This document shows, in pieces, positions 29,605 to 37,818 of a stretch of 50,077 nt of DNA. The position numbers and the translations under genes are program-made. Source of the stretch: Clostridia bacterium (GTDB taxonomy: Bacteria > Bacillota > Clostridia > Oscillospirales > Acutalibacteraceae); assembly GCA_017449935.1 (NCBI GenBank), contig JAFSYP010000038.1, forward strand, positions 1 to 50,077, read 5' to 3'. Each line of letters starts with the position of its first letter. Position 1 is the first letter of the stretch. The notes beneath the pieces are model-generated. The model searched no databases and was not told where the DNA came from. It saw nothing but the letters and a program-made list of their open reading frames with translations.

Positions 29605-29646
29605 ATTGTGCTCAGACATCGTTCGTACCCATTTTGGAATCGGGGT

Positions 29647-29742
29647 GCGGGGCACGCCCCGCCAATAATGCATTGCAGAGCCATGCAAATTATGTTGCGC
29701 AGCAACAATTCATGGCGAAGCCAATTCAAGACGCGCAGCGTC
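29647..29742. repeat. string of five consecutive mini-hairpins
   Basis: In the 166-bp gap before the ANTAR gene: GCGGGG-CACG-CCCCGC (29647-29662), TTGCA / TGCAA (29673-29688), GTTGC-GCA-GCAAC (29694-29706), TGGC-GAA-GCCA (29713-29723) and GACGC-GCA-GCGTC (29730-29742). The last three have purine-rich triloops and similar spacing. This looks like a dispersed structured repeat rather than a terminator; there is no T-run. Confidence 0.65.
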
Positions 29743-29770
29743 AAATCATTCCGCGAAAGGAGGAAAGCCG

Positions 29771-30355
29771 ATGCCGCTTGAGGAACACCGTTATTCTGTC
29801 CTGCTCGTTTCCGCATCCGAGACGTTTAATGCGTCGCTGCAGTCGCTTTTCTCCGAGATCGGCTTTCTTTCGGCGCAGACCGTTTCCAATATCAGCGCCG
29901 CAAAGCGCGCCGTTGCCGAACGAAGCTATGACTTCGTGATCGTCAACGCGCCGCTCCCGGACGACATGGGCGTGCGCTTTGCGATCGACGTATGCAGCGC
30001 CGGGACCGGCGTCTCGCTGCTTCTGGTACGCAGCGAAATGCACGACGAGATCCGCGGCAAGGTTACGCCGCACGGCGTATTCACGCTCCAGAAACCGGTC
30101 GCCAAACCGACGATGCGCATTGCGCTCGGCTGGATGGCCAGCACGCGCGAACGCCTGCGCAAGGCGGAAAAGAAAACGATCTCCATCGAGGAAAAAATGG
30201 CGGAGATCCGCCTCGTTAACCGTGCCAAGTGGGTACTGATCGAACACGAAGGCATGAACGAAGCCGAAGCCCACCGCTTCATCGAAAAACAGGCGATGGA
30301 CCGCTGCGTCCCCCGCCGCACAGTCGCCGAAGCGATATTGCAGAAGGATTCCTGA
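29771..30355 (+). CDS. ANTAR-domain antiterminator with degenerate receiver
   Basis: 194 residues. Residues about 8-115 have a response-regulator fold, but the phosphoacceptor position is Asn59 (FVIVNAPLPDD) and the usual acidic pair is SAS (14-16); Lys108 in LQKPV remains. A coiled segment leads to a C-terminal ANTAR domain (about 135-192: AKWVLIEHEGMNEAEAHRFIEKQAM). ANTAR proteins bind paired RNA hairpins and prevent formation of terminators. Because phosphorylation looks impossible, activity may depend on a ligand or partner, for example PII or glutamine synthetase (inference). Its likely targets are the two attenuated leaders of the surrounding nitrogen operons. GGAGG precedes ATG 29771. 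Confidence 0.93.
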   Translation: MPLEEHRYSVLLVSASETFNASLQSLFSEIGFLSAQTVSNISAAKRAVAERSYDFVIVNAPLPDDMGVRFAIDVCSAGTGVSLLLVRSEMHDEIRGKVTPHGVFTLQKPVAKPTMRIALGWMASTRERLRKAEKKTISIEEKMAEIRLVNRAKWVLIEHEGMNEAEAHRFIEKQAMDRCVPRRTVAEAILQKDS

Positions 30356-30411
30356 TTCCGCCCAAAACTGCTAATAGGACGGCAGAAACATAATACTTGA
30401 ATAACAAAGTT

Positions 30412-30455
30412 AACCGGCACAAAGGTTCGTGTTGTAACGCTCTTTTGTGCCGGTT
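30412..30455. terminator. bidirectional hairpin between convergent operons
   Basis: A 13-bp stem (AACCGGCACAAAG with CTTTTGTGCCGGTT, one bulge) lies between the ANTAR gene and hypA, which converge here. T-runs are poor (TTTT inside the arm only). Near-identical arms recur at 41718-41765, and one arm at 36112-36125. Confidence 0.55.
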
Positions 30456-30479
30456 CCGATTGTGTATGCGTGATGTCAG

Positions 30480-30824
30480 TTATTCGACCTCGAGTTCTTT
30501 GATGATGAATTCGTTGCCGCACAGGAGGTAGGTTTTTTCGCTGCCGCAGTACGGGCAGATCTTGCCGTGTTTTACGGTGGGGTATTCTTTTTCGCAATCT
30601 TCACAGTAGGTAACGGCGTCGATCATTCGGATCTCCAGCTCCGTTTCCTGTAGGATCTGCGTGCGCTTTATTGCCCACTGCCAGCAGTCGACGAGATACG
30701 CGGGGATCACGGTGGAGACTTCGCCCAGCTCCAGCACGACCTTGTTCACTTTCGTGACCGCGTTTTCCATGCAGACAGTTTCGACCTGCCTGACCACGCT
30801 GAATACAACGCCCAACTCATGCAT
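30480..30824 (-). CDS. hypA: nickel metallochaperone HypA
   Basis: 114 residues from ATG 30824, chosen because Met1-His2-Glu3 (MHELGVV) is the nickel-binding N-terminus of HypA; GAGGCGG lies upstream. The zinc domain has Cys74, Cys77, Cys90 and Cys93 (CEDC, CPYC). HypA passes nickel, with HypB, to [NiFe]-hydrogenase precursors and sometimes to other nickel enzymes. It starts ten bases after the flavoprotein gene. No hydrogenase and no hypCDEF are in the window, so its client is elsewhere or different. Confidence 0.94.
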   Translation of the reverse strand: MHELGVVFSVVRQVETVCMENAVTKVNKVVLELGEVSTVIPAYLVDCWQWAIKRTQILQETELEIRMIDAVTYCEDCEKEYPTVKHGKICPYCGSEKTYLLCGNEFIIKELEVE

Positions 30825-30834
30825 AGACGCCGCC

Positions 30835-33615
30835 TCAGGACTTTTTCTTGAACAGGAGTTTGATCCCCTGTTTTGCGCCGTTGGGCAGGATGTACTTGAG
30901 CTTTTCCTCCGACGTGCGCATGGTCGAACATTCGGGACGCTCGCGGAAAATATGGATCGCGTCGAATTCGCATTTCGTTGTGCAGACGGCGCAGCCGATA
31001 CATTTGTTTTCATCGACCACGGACGCGCCGCATTCGAGGCACCTTGCGGTTTCCGCTTTGACCTGTTCCTCGGTGAAGACCTTGAGCGGATCGCGGAAGG
31101 AATGCGGTCTGTCGATGCTCGCATCCATACCCGGGATCTGACGCTTCGAGTGGTCATAGTCTCCGAAGCTGACGTCGTCCTTGTTCAGCTCGATATAATC
31201 GTTGCGGTTTCGGCCGATGGTAAGCGAGGAATGCGGCTGCACGAAGCGGTGGATCGAGATCGCGCCTTCCTTGCCGGCAGCGATGGCGTCGATCGCAAAC
31301 TTCGGGCCGGTGTACACGTCGCCGCCCGCAAAGACGTCGGGCTCGTCGGTCTGATAGGTAAGCGCGTCGGCGACGACGCCGTTGCCTCTGCCGAGCTTGA
31401 CGGCGGTGCCTTTCAGCAGATCGCCCCAAAGGATGCTCTGACCGACCGCCATGATGACGGCGGAACAGGGAACGGTAACGGTATCGTCCTCGTCGTATAC
31501 GGGGCTGAATTTGTGCGCTTCGTCGAACACGCGCAGGCACTTTTTCAGCACGATCGCCGTGACCTTGCCGTTTTCGGAAAGGATCTCCTTAGGCCCCCAG
31601 CCGCACTCGATCTTTACGTCGTCTTCGGTCGCCTCGGCGACTTCCTCGTCGGAAGCGGGCATCTCTTCGCGGCTTTCGAGGCAGTACTGCGTGACGTTCG
31701 CCGCGCCGCAGCGAACAGACGAACGCGAAGCGTCGATCGCAACGTTGCCGCCGCCGATCACGACGACGTCGCCGGAAAGCGGATATGCCTCTTTGATCGC
31801 CGTTTCATGCAGGAAATCCACGGCAGTCAGCACGCCTTCGGCGTCTTCGCCGGGGATACCGGGGAGCCTACCGCCCTGGCAACCAATGGCGATATAGAAC
31901 GCTTTGTACCCTTCGGCACGAAGCTGCTCGATCGTGACGTCTTTGCCGACTTCCACGCCGCAGCGGATGTCGACGCCGAATTCTTTGATGATGTCGACCT
32001 CTGCTTCGATCACTTTTTTCTCGAGCTTATAGGACGGGATGCCGTAGGTCAGCATACCGCCGGGCAGCTCGTTTTTCTCGAACACGGTGGGACGGTATCC
32101 TTTTTCGGCAAGGTAGTACGCACAGGACAGACCGGCGGGGCCGGCGCCGATGATCGCGATCTTTTCCTCGAATTCGCCGTCGACCTTGGGGATGACCTTT
32201 TCGGGGATGTAGCGCGTTTCGGCGTTCAGATCCTGCATGGCGATAAATTTTTTGACCTCGTCGATCGCGATCGCCTGATCGACGCTGCCGCGCGTGCAGG
32301 CGTCTTCACAGCGGCGGTTGCAGATATGGCCGCAGATCGCCGGCAGCGGATTGTTCTTTTTGATGAGCGCGAGCGCTTCTTTGTATCTTCCCTGCGACGC
32401 CATTTTGAGGTAGCCTTCCACGGCGATATGCGCGGGGCAAGCGGTCTTGCAGGGCGCCGTGCCGGTGTCATAGCAGTTTTTGCGGTTATTGTCGCGGTAA
32501 TCCCAGTCCCAATCCTTCTCGCTCCAAAAATGGTCGCCGGGCAGGGCGTGCTTGGGATAGCTCTGCGCGGAGCCGTCTTTTTTGCACAGCTTCTGACCGA
32601 GACGGACGGCGCCGGCGGGGCAGTACTCCACGCATCTGCCGCACGCGACGCAGTTCTTGGCGTCCACTCTCGCCACATATGCCGAACGGCTCATGTTGGG
32701 CGTATTGAACAGCTGGGACGTGCGCAGCGCGTAACAGACATTGACGTTGCAGTTGCAGATCGCAAAAACCTTATTCTCGCCGTCAATGTTCGTCGTTTGA
32801 TGCACGAAACCGTTTTTCTCGCCCTTTTCAAAAATTTCAAGCGCTTCTTCCTTGGTGATGTAGACGCCGCCTTTGTTCGTTTCGACAACGTAGTCCGCCA
32901 TATCGCCCACGGCGATGCACCAGCCCTCTTCGTCGTCGGCACAGCCTTCGTCAAAGGTCTTGCGGCTGCGGCGGCAGGAACAGGGGCTCTTGGCGTATTT
33001 GCCCTCGTATTTATCGAGCCAGTGCGAGATATGTTCGATGTCTAAAGACTGATCCTCCATGCGGATGGCTTTTTCGACAGGGATCACGTGCATGCCGATG
33101 CCCGCGCCGCCGGGCGGCACCATCTTGGTGACCTTTTCGAGCGGCAGCCGCGTCATGTAGTTGAAGAACATTCCGAGCTCCGGGTGCTCCCGCATGAGGT
33201 CCGGGTTCATATTGGAAAACTCGCCGCTGCCGGGCACGAACATCGGCACAAGATACTGCTTCTCGTGCTGCGGATTCTCCCAGTTGTATTCGAGCACGCC
33301 CGCCCATGCGATCCGTTCGAGCTTCGGCTCCAGTTCTTCGGCGGGGATCCCGGTGATCTCGACCATCTGCTTGAGCGTCTTCGGCTTGCGGATGCCGCCG
33401 AACTTGAGACAGATCTCCGCTTCCTCGTCAGTAATCATCAGCGCGAGCGCCCAGTATTCGGGGTCGGTGCGCTCGATTTTTTTGAGTCCTAACTTCTGCG
33501 GGATGCGGTCCGTGATCATCTTTCCGAGCTTGGCGATGGGCTCACGAAACGGGCCTTCCAGTACTTCTTTCGGATAGAAACCGTCGGTGCGTTCGGTGAT
33601 TATTTCTTCTGCCAT
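30835..33615 (-). CDS. GltD-like Fe-S flavoprotein with N-terminal ferredoxin-like region
   Basis: 926 residues. Residues 1 to about 300 contain no known enzyme I can name but include a cysteine patch (SPCSCRRSRKTFDEGC) and CNCNVNVC. A 4Fe-4S motif CVACGRCVEYCP follows near 320. A GltD-like module starts near 390 (CKTACPAHIAVEGYL; CGHICNRRCEDAC), with FAD loop IAIIGAGPAGLSCAYYLA near 484 and NADPH loop VVVIGGGNVAIDASRS near 616. Two further clusters end the chain (CLECGASV, CIGCAVCTTKCEFDAI, near 857). It should move electrons between NAD(P)H, FAD and ferredoxin-like clusters. Flanked by hypB and hypA, it may serve a nickel enzyme, perhaps hydrogenase-linked; not glutamate synthase itself. 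Confidence 0.85.
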   Translation of the reverse strand: MAEEIITERTDGFYPKEVLEGPFREPIAKLGKMITDRIPQKLGLKKIERTDPEYWALALMITDEEAEICLKFGGIRKPKTLKQMVEITGIPAEELEPKLERIAWAGVLEYNWENPQHEKQYLVPMFVPGSGEFSNMNPDLMREHPELGMFFNYMTRLPLEKVTKMVPPGGAGIGMHVIPVEKAIRMEDQSLDIEHISHWLDKYEGKYAKSPCSCRRSRKTFDEGCADDEEGWCIAVGDMADYVVETNKGGVYITKEEALEIFEKGEKNGFVHQTTNIDGENKVFAICNCNVNVCYALRTSQLFNTPNMSRSAYVARVDAKNCVACGRCVEYCPAGAVRLGQKLCKKDGSAQSYPKHALPGDHFWSEKDWDWDYRDNNRKNCYDTGTAPCKTACPAHIAVEGYLKMASQGRYKEALALIKKNNPLPAICGHICNRRCEDACTRGSVDQAIAIDEVKKFIAMQDLNAETRYIPEKVIPKVDGEFEEKIAIIGAGPAGLSCAYYLAEKGYRPTVFEKNELPGGMLTYGIPSYKLEKKVIEAEVDIIKEFGVDIRCGVEVGKDVTIEQLRAEGYKAFYIAIGCQGGRLPGIPGEDAEGVLTAVDFLHETAIKEAYPLSGDVVVIGGGNVAIDASRSSVRCGAANVTQYCLESREEMPASDEEVAEATEDDVKIECGWGPKEILSENGKVTAIVLKKCLRVFDEAHKFSPVYDEDDTVTVPCSAVIMAVGQSILWGDLLKGTAVKLGRGNGVVADALTYQTDEPDVFAGGDVYTGPKFAIDAIAAGKEGAISIHRFVQPHSSLTIGRNRNDYIELNKDDVSFGDYDHSKRQIPGMDASIDRPHSFRDPLKVFTEEQVKAETARCLECGASVVDENKCIGCAVCTTKCEFDAIHIFRERPECSTMRTSEEKLKYILPNGAKQGIKLLFKKKS

Positions 33616-33626
33616 ATCTACCTCTC

Positions 33627-34331
33627 CTAAATGTCATAATGGACGGGCGGGGTCATTTGTCCTTGCTTGAATTCGGTAATCCATGTGCGCAGTATTTCGA
33701 TCCATTCGTCAAAGCCTTCTCCGGTTTTTGCCGAAAGGAAGATCACCTTGCAGTCGGGGTTGCGAAAATGAATGCGTTCTTCGACTCTTGCGCAGTCGAA
33801 ATCGTCAAACACGGGGAGAACGTCGCATTTGTTGACGAGCACGAGCTGACAGTTGCGGAACATCAGCGGGTATTTGAGCGGCTTGTCGTCACCCTCGGGC
33901 ACGGACAAGATCATCACGTTGCGCATGGCGCCCGTGTCGAACTCCGCAGGACAGACGAGATTGCCGACGTTTTCGAGAACGACCAGATCGAGATCCTTTG
34001 TGCCGAATTCGCGGATGCCCTGCCGCGTCATATCGGCGTCCAGATGGCACATGCCGCCGGTGTGAATCTGAATGGCTTTGGCGCCTGCCGCCTCGATCGC
34101 GGCGGCGTCGACTTCGCCGTCGATATCCGCTTCCATCACGCCCATTCGGACTGTGTCCGCCAAAGCGGCGATCGTACGCTTGAGCGTGGTCGTTTTGCCT
34201 GCGCCCGGTGAAGACATCAGGTTGATGAGAAACGTACCGTCCGCCGTCAGTTCTTCACGCAGCAGCGCAGCGTCGGCGTTGTTGTCCGCAAAAACGCTTT
34301 GCTTGACTTCAATGATCCTATAATCACCCAT
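33627..34331 (-). CDS. hypB: HypB GTPase, nickel insertion
   Basis: 234 residues, SIMIBI-class GTPase. The P-loop is SSPGAGKTT (40-48), the G-domain metal site has Cys95-His96 (GGMCHLD), and VLVNKCDVL gives guanine recognition. It lacks both the N-terminal CxxCGC nickel site and a His-rich stretch, so it is the minimal form. GTP hydrolysis drives nickel delivery with HypA. It heads the operon hypB / flavoprotein / hypA behind a strong promoter and a leader of about 180 nt. Confidence 0.94.
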   Translation of the reverse strand: MGDYRIIEVKQSVFADNNADAALLREELTADGTFLINLMSSPGAGKTTTLKRTIAALADTVRMGVMEADIDGEVDAAAIEAAGAKAIQIHTGGMCHLDADMTRQGIREFGTKDLDLVVLENVGNLVCPAEFDTGAMRNVMILSVPEGDDKPLKYPLMFRNCQLVLVNKCDVLPVFDDFDCARVEERIHFRNPDCKVIFLSAKTGEGFDEWIEILRTWITEFKQGQMTPPVHYDI

Positions 34332-34410
34332 ACTCTATATCCCTCATAAATCAAGAAGACCTGCAAGCAAGTCGTATCGGATTGCAGGGCTTCCATGTCC
34401 TTTTTATGGA

Positions 34411-34485
34411 TTATGCGATTTCGCCTTCATCGGCTCTTGCGACCGCTTCGATGTAATCCTTTTGGTCGACGAATCCACAATCCTT
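34411..34485 (-). other. short open frame in the hypB leader, possible gene remnant
   Basis: On the leftward strand an open stretch ends in the protein-like residues GFVDQKDYIEAVARADEGE and a TAA at 34413-34411. No good start codon with a ribosome site leads it. It could be the C-terminus of a deleted gene or a leader peptide. Downstream a 7-bp hairpin (CCTGCAA / TTGCAGG) precedes hypB. The rest of 34332-34627 shows only the promoter. Confidence 0.3.
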
Positions 34486-34516
34486 TCTGTGATTTATTTT
34501 TTCAATCTGTAAATTT

Positions 34517-34546
34517 ATTATATCCTATCCGAATGTGTGTTGTCAA
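34517..34546 (-). promoter_or_regulatory. hypB operon promoter
   Basis: Leftward TTGACA (34541-34546), 18-nt spacer and TATAAT (34517-34522), both consensus. Transcription would give a long untranslated leader of about 180 nt before hypB. Confidence 0.75.
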
Positions 34547-34627
34547 GCAGGAAATCCTTTGGTGCCGGTTTTGGTTGTTTGTTTTGGAGCAGGCAAGAGG
34601 GTTCGATCTCTTTGCAGGGCTTCTTTC

Positions 34628-36040
34628 TTATAACCAGCTGACAAATCCGTTTGCAAGCACCCTGAATATATGCACAAAAAATGTAATCACTTTTTGCATG
34701 AAACTCTGCTCAACCTTCACAGGATCCGAATCACTTACAATGTAAATCGGAGATTGTGCTGCACCAATGTGTTTTACGCCGCCCGGAACATTCTCCTCGA
34801 TTATATTACCCTGCATATCATAAACAGTTTTTTTTGCGTCCGGGAGATCGATCCTCAGATTAAACTGAGACTCTGCCCAAACGACATATACGGTTTGTCC
34901 GCTTTGTGCGTATGTTGCGACATATGCAGACTTTTGATAAAACAGTCCGTATCTTGTTTGCTCCAGGGCGATGAGCTTTTTCCCATCCGTTACGGAATTA
35001 AAGGTTTTAACCGCGCCGGCGGATACCTTTGGCGTAAAGTCGTTTTTGTAAAGTCCTAAGGAGTTTTCGTACTCTTCGCCGCCCAGAACATCCGATGTAA
35101 TACTGCTGTCCTGTAACTCATAGGTGAAGTACCGTCCCTCTATGCCGTAGTCAAGCAGGAACTCATCATAAAAAACGGCGTTGCGGACGATGTATTGTGC
35201 TTGTGTCTGTTCATCCACATTGCTGTTTGCCCAGCCTGTTTCCGTAACCCAGACAGGCATTTTATCATAGCCGTACTTTACCAGAACATCTCTGTATTCG
35301 TCCAGTCTGTTTCTTGCCCGTTTTTCGGGAGCCCTTTTCCCCAAGTAGTAGTGCACAGATAAGCCGTCCATATACGATCCCGCGCCGGCCTTCATCATAC
35401 CGTCAATAAAATCTATTCGATATGCGATCGCACCGCCTAGGACGGTAACATCGGGATCATTGCGTTTGATCGTCTGATATGCCGCTTTTAACATCTCGGT
35501 ATACTCCGCGGCAGTTGCGTCCTTGGTATTAAAATACTTAATATCCGGCTCATTCCAGATTTCATAGGCCTCCACTTTACCGGCTAACGTTTTGGATACA
35601 AAATCCATATACCGAATATAGGCGTCGAAGTATTCGTCGTCTGCTGTGGTTTCCGGATCGCCGTCGCGTACGGGTATTGTGCAGTCCCAAGCGGCTCCGG
35701 CATCTAAATCGGCTTGTGAGGGCTTACCGAAATCATAAACCGGGTTACCGTAGCTCAGTACCACAAGACACTTGATTCCGTTTTCGGCGGCTGATTCAAC
35801 CCAACTCGCGCGTTTAGGTAAGGAAAGCTGTCCCTTTACAGACTCCACAGTCCGCCAATGCACCTCGTCGCGCACAACAGGCAAACCGGCATTAACGGCA
35901 GCCGTACAAGTTTTCACTTGGTCACGGCCTTGGGCCATGTGGGTACAGGCGCCGATCCCTTCGGCTTGTACCGATACCGAAAAACCGGAAGCTATAAGAA
36001 GGGCCGCCAGGAAAAATGATAGTATTCTTTGTCCTTTCAC
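34628..36040 (-). CDS. secreted glycoside hydrolase-like protein (clan A, family 39-like)
   Basis: 470 residues from GTG 36040, which has GAGG eight bases before it; the GTG nine bases earlier overlaps that site. A signal peptide ends near SVSVQA. The TIM barrel shows YEIWNEPD with acid/base Glu164 and VWVTETGW with nucleophile Glu267, as in retaining clan-A glycosidases. A small C-terminal beta domain follows. The chain ends in an aromatic amphipathic tail (FFVHIFRVLANGFVSWL). Its substrate is probably a plant or host polysaccharide, not determinable here. Its GC content is visibly lower than that of its neighbours, which suggests acquisition. Confidence 0.85.
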   Translation of the reverse strand: MKGQRILSFFLAALLIASGFSVSVQAEGIGACTHMAQGRDQVKTCTAAVNAGLPVVRDEVHWRTVESVKGQLSLPKRASWVESAAENGIKCLVVLSYGNPVYDFGKPSQADLDAGAAWDCTIPVRDGDPETTADDEYFDAYIRYMDFVSKTLAGKVEAYEIWNEPDIKYFNTKDATAAEYTEMLKAAYQTIKRNDPDVTVLGGAIAYRIDFIDGMMKAGAGSYMDGLSVHYYLGKRAPEKRARNRLDEYRDVLVKYGYDKMPVWVTETGWANSNVDEQTQAQYIVRNAVFYDEFLLDYGIEGRYFTYELQDSSITSDVLGGEEYENSLGLYKNDFTPKVSAGAVKTFNSVTDGKKLIALEQTRYGLFYQKSAYVATYAQSGQTVYVVWAESQFNLRIDLPDAKKTVYDMQGNIIEENVPGGVKHIGAAQSPIYIVSDSDPVKVEQSFMQKVITFFVHIFRVLANGFVSWL

Positions 36041-36194
36041 ACCAATCACCTCGAAATCAGTATACTATGAAACGGCTTTGTCAATAAAAGCGTGTAAGTT
36101 TAAAAGAGGCGCTCTTTTGTGCCGGGTTTCCATGCTTTTTATTGTTGGCAGCATCCGGTTGCTGTACATCGCGCCAAACCGGCGGACGTTGTAA

Positions 36195-36716
36195 TCATTG
36201 GATTTCTTTTACAAACCGGAACATACCGTCAAAATCTTCATCACTGTCAGGTTCATGCGGATCGGGATGGCGGCTATTGAAGAATTCCACAATATGGAAT
36301 CCGCACCGGTTGACGTAAAAGTGAATGTTCCGCTTTTCAAAATACGGCGTGACCGTTTCCCAGACCGTCACTTCGGGATGCATCTTTTCCACGGCGCACC
36401 ATGCGGCGTATCCGATCCCTTTGCTGTGTGCGGACGGCGTGACAAACAGCAGATCAAGATTGCCGTGATCGCCCTCGACGCGGATCACCACGCCGCCGAC
36501 GTTCCCGCCGCCATGCACAATGCGATACGCTTCGCCGCCGTCAATCGACCGCTCGATCGTTTCACGCGAGATGATCTCGCCGACTTCCTCACAGTGATCG
36601 TCCCGCAGTCCGAACTCCTGCGTCGCGCCGTAAAGGAACGCTTCCTGGTTGTCCCGGATGAACTGATCCCGATCGGACGCTTTCAGCTGTTCCAGACGTA
36701 TGCTTTGTTTGTCCAT
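36195..36716 (-). CDS. GNAT-family N-acetyltransferase
   Basis: 173 residues from ATG 36716 (AAGAG upstream); an ATG seven codons earlier has no site. LDLLFVTPSAHSKGIGYAAWCAVEK is the acetyl-CoA-binding core (motif A, with SKGIGYAAW in place of R/QxxGxG/A), and FYVNRCGFHIVEF is the end strand. The substrate is unknown. It stands alone between the glycosidase and the phosphodiesterase. Confidence 0.85.
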   Translation of the reverse strand: MDKQSIRLEQLKASDRDQFIRDNQEAFLYGATQEFGLRDDHCEEVGEIISRETIERSIDGGEAYRIVHGGGNVGGVVIRVEGDHGNLDLLFVTPSAHSKGIGYAAWCAVEKMHPEVTVWETVTPYFEKRNIHFYVNRCGFHIVEFFNSRHPDPHEPDSDEDFDGMFRFVKEIQ

Positions 36717-36775
36717 TTCAGGCTCTTTTTTATACATTGCATATCACGCTTTCAGGGAGGTGTGTCTTACATGGT

Positions 36776-37774
36776 TCATTGGCTGTTGTTCCGGTATAAA
36801 AGCGCATACATTTTATCGGGCACATTTGTTATGATACAGTCTGCGCCGATATCGCTGAGACGTTTTATTTCTTCCGGATCATCTATCGTCCAATACTGGA
36901 CTGCGATACCGAGATTGTGACAATATCTTACAAATCTTTCCGTGCCGAGACGGACGACCCTATATTGGTTTGCCGGAATCTGAACAGCCTTGAACGGCAG
37001 CTTGTCTTTATTGAGCCTTAAATTGAACGCACACGCAAAGTAAAACAGTATGCCCTCAAAAACGCCTATCGACCTTTGAACGTCAGGATATTCTTCTGTC
37101 AAATATTTCGTGATATCGTTGTTGAATGTGGCGATGATGACCCTGTCGGAAACGCCCTTTTCCCTCGTCAGTTTAATGAGCGCGTCGGCGGCTCTTCTGC
37201 CCCTTTCTCCGCTGTCCTTGATGTCGATGCTGTAAAGGTATTCTCCGTGCGCCTCTATTTTATCGATGATCTCGTCAAGCAGAGGTATCACGAGCCCTTC
37301 GGGGATATCGTCGCCTCGGAGCCCCTTATAAGGCATCTCGCCGCTGTCTGTTACGAAATTTTCGCCGGGATTGAGCGCTTTTAATTCATCATAGGTGAGA
37401 TCGGACGGCAATATATTATCCCTGCCGTATTTTTCCCTCGCGTCGGTCGTTCGGTCAAGCGTGGGATCGTGCAGAATGATCAGCTTATCATCCTTTGTCA
37501 GATGAAGATCGAATTCAAGCTCCCGCACCTCAAAGCTCTCGGAATTCAGGCATATGTCGAAAGCAAGCGGCGTGTTTTCGGGGGCTATCCCCGCTCCTGC
37601 CCTGTGCGCGCCGATCTGCGCTTTGCCGTCGGCAAAAAGCGGCGATGTGTTCTTCGGTATATCCCTTAGTTTTTTGGGGATGAACAAACCCGCTATCAGC
37701 GCATAGATGAACAGCAGCAGCACGGTGCATACGGCGACAGCAACCACGGTCAAAACGATTATAATAAACAGCAT
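36776..37774 (-). CDS. membrane-anchored glycerophosphodiester phosphodiesterase
   Basis: 332 residues. An N-terminal membrane helix (about 3-30) is followed by the GDPD barrel: GAHRAGAGIAPENT (catalytic His), ELEFDLHLTKDDKLIILHD (metal-binding Glu/Asp and second His), YSIDIKD and the closing VQYWTIDDPEE. It hydrolyses glycerophosphodiesters to glycerol-3-phosphate and an alcohol, here on the outer face of the membrane (inferred from the anchor). AAAGGTG precedes ATG 37774. GC is lower than in the nitrogen block. Confidence 0.93.
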   Translation of the reverse strand: MLFIIIVLTVVAVAVCTVLLLFIYALIAGLFIPKKLRDIPKNTSPLFADGKAQIGAHRAGAGIAPENTPLAFDICLNSESFEVRELEFDLHLTKDDKLIILHDPTLDRTTDAREKYGRDNILPSDLTYDELKALNPGENFVTDSGEMPYKGLRGDDIPEGLVIPLLDEIIDKIEAHGEYLYSIDIKDSGERGRRAADALIKLTREKGVSDRVIIATFNNDITKYLTEEYPDVQRSIGVFEGILFYFACAFNLRLNKDKLPFKAVQIPANQYRVVRLGTERFVRYCHNLGIAVQYWTIDDPEEIKRLSDIGADCIITNVPDKMYALLYRNNSQ

Positions 37775-37818
37775 AGTATCACCTTTATCCCGACGCTCTT
37801 TGTATCGGAGCGCCTGTA

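Noticed and set aside
30661-33045. A 794-codon open frame on the plus strand opposite the Fe-S flavoprotein
   Set aside because: No recognisable domain; the cysteine clusters and nucleotide loops are all on the minus strand.
36059-36084. TTGACA and TATACT upstream of the glycosidase gene as a promoter
   Set aside because: The spacer is only 14 nt, too short for a normal sigma-A promoter; I did not list it.
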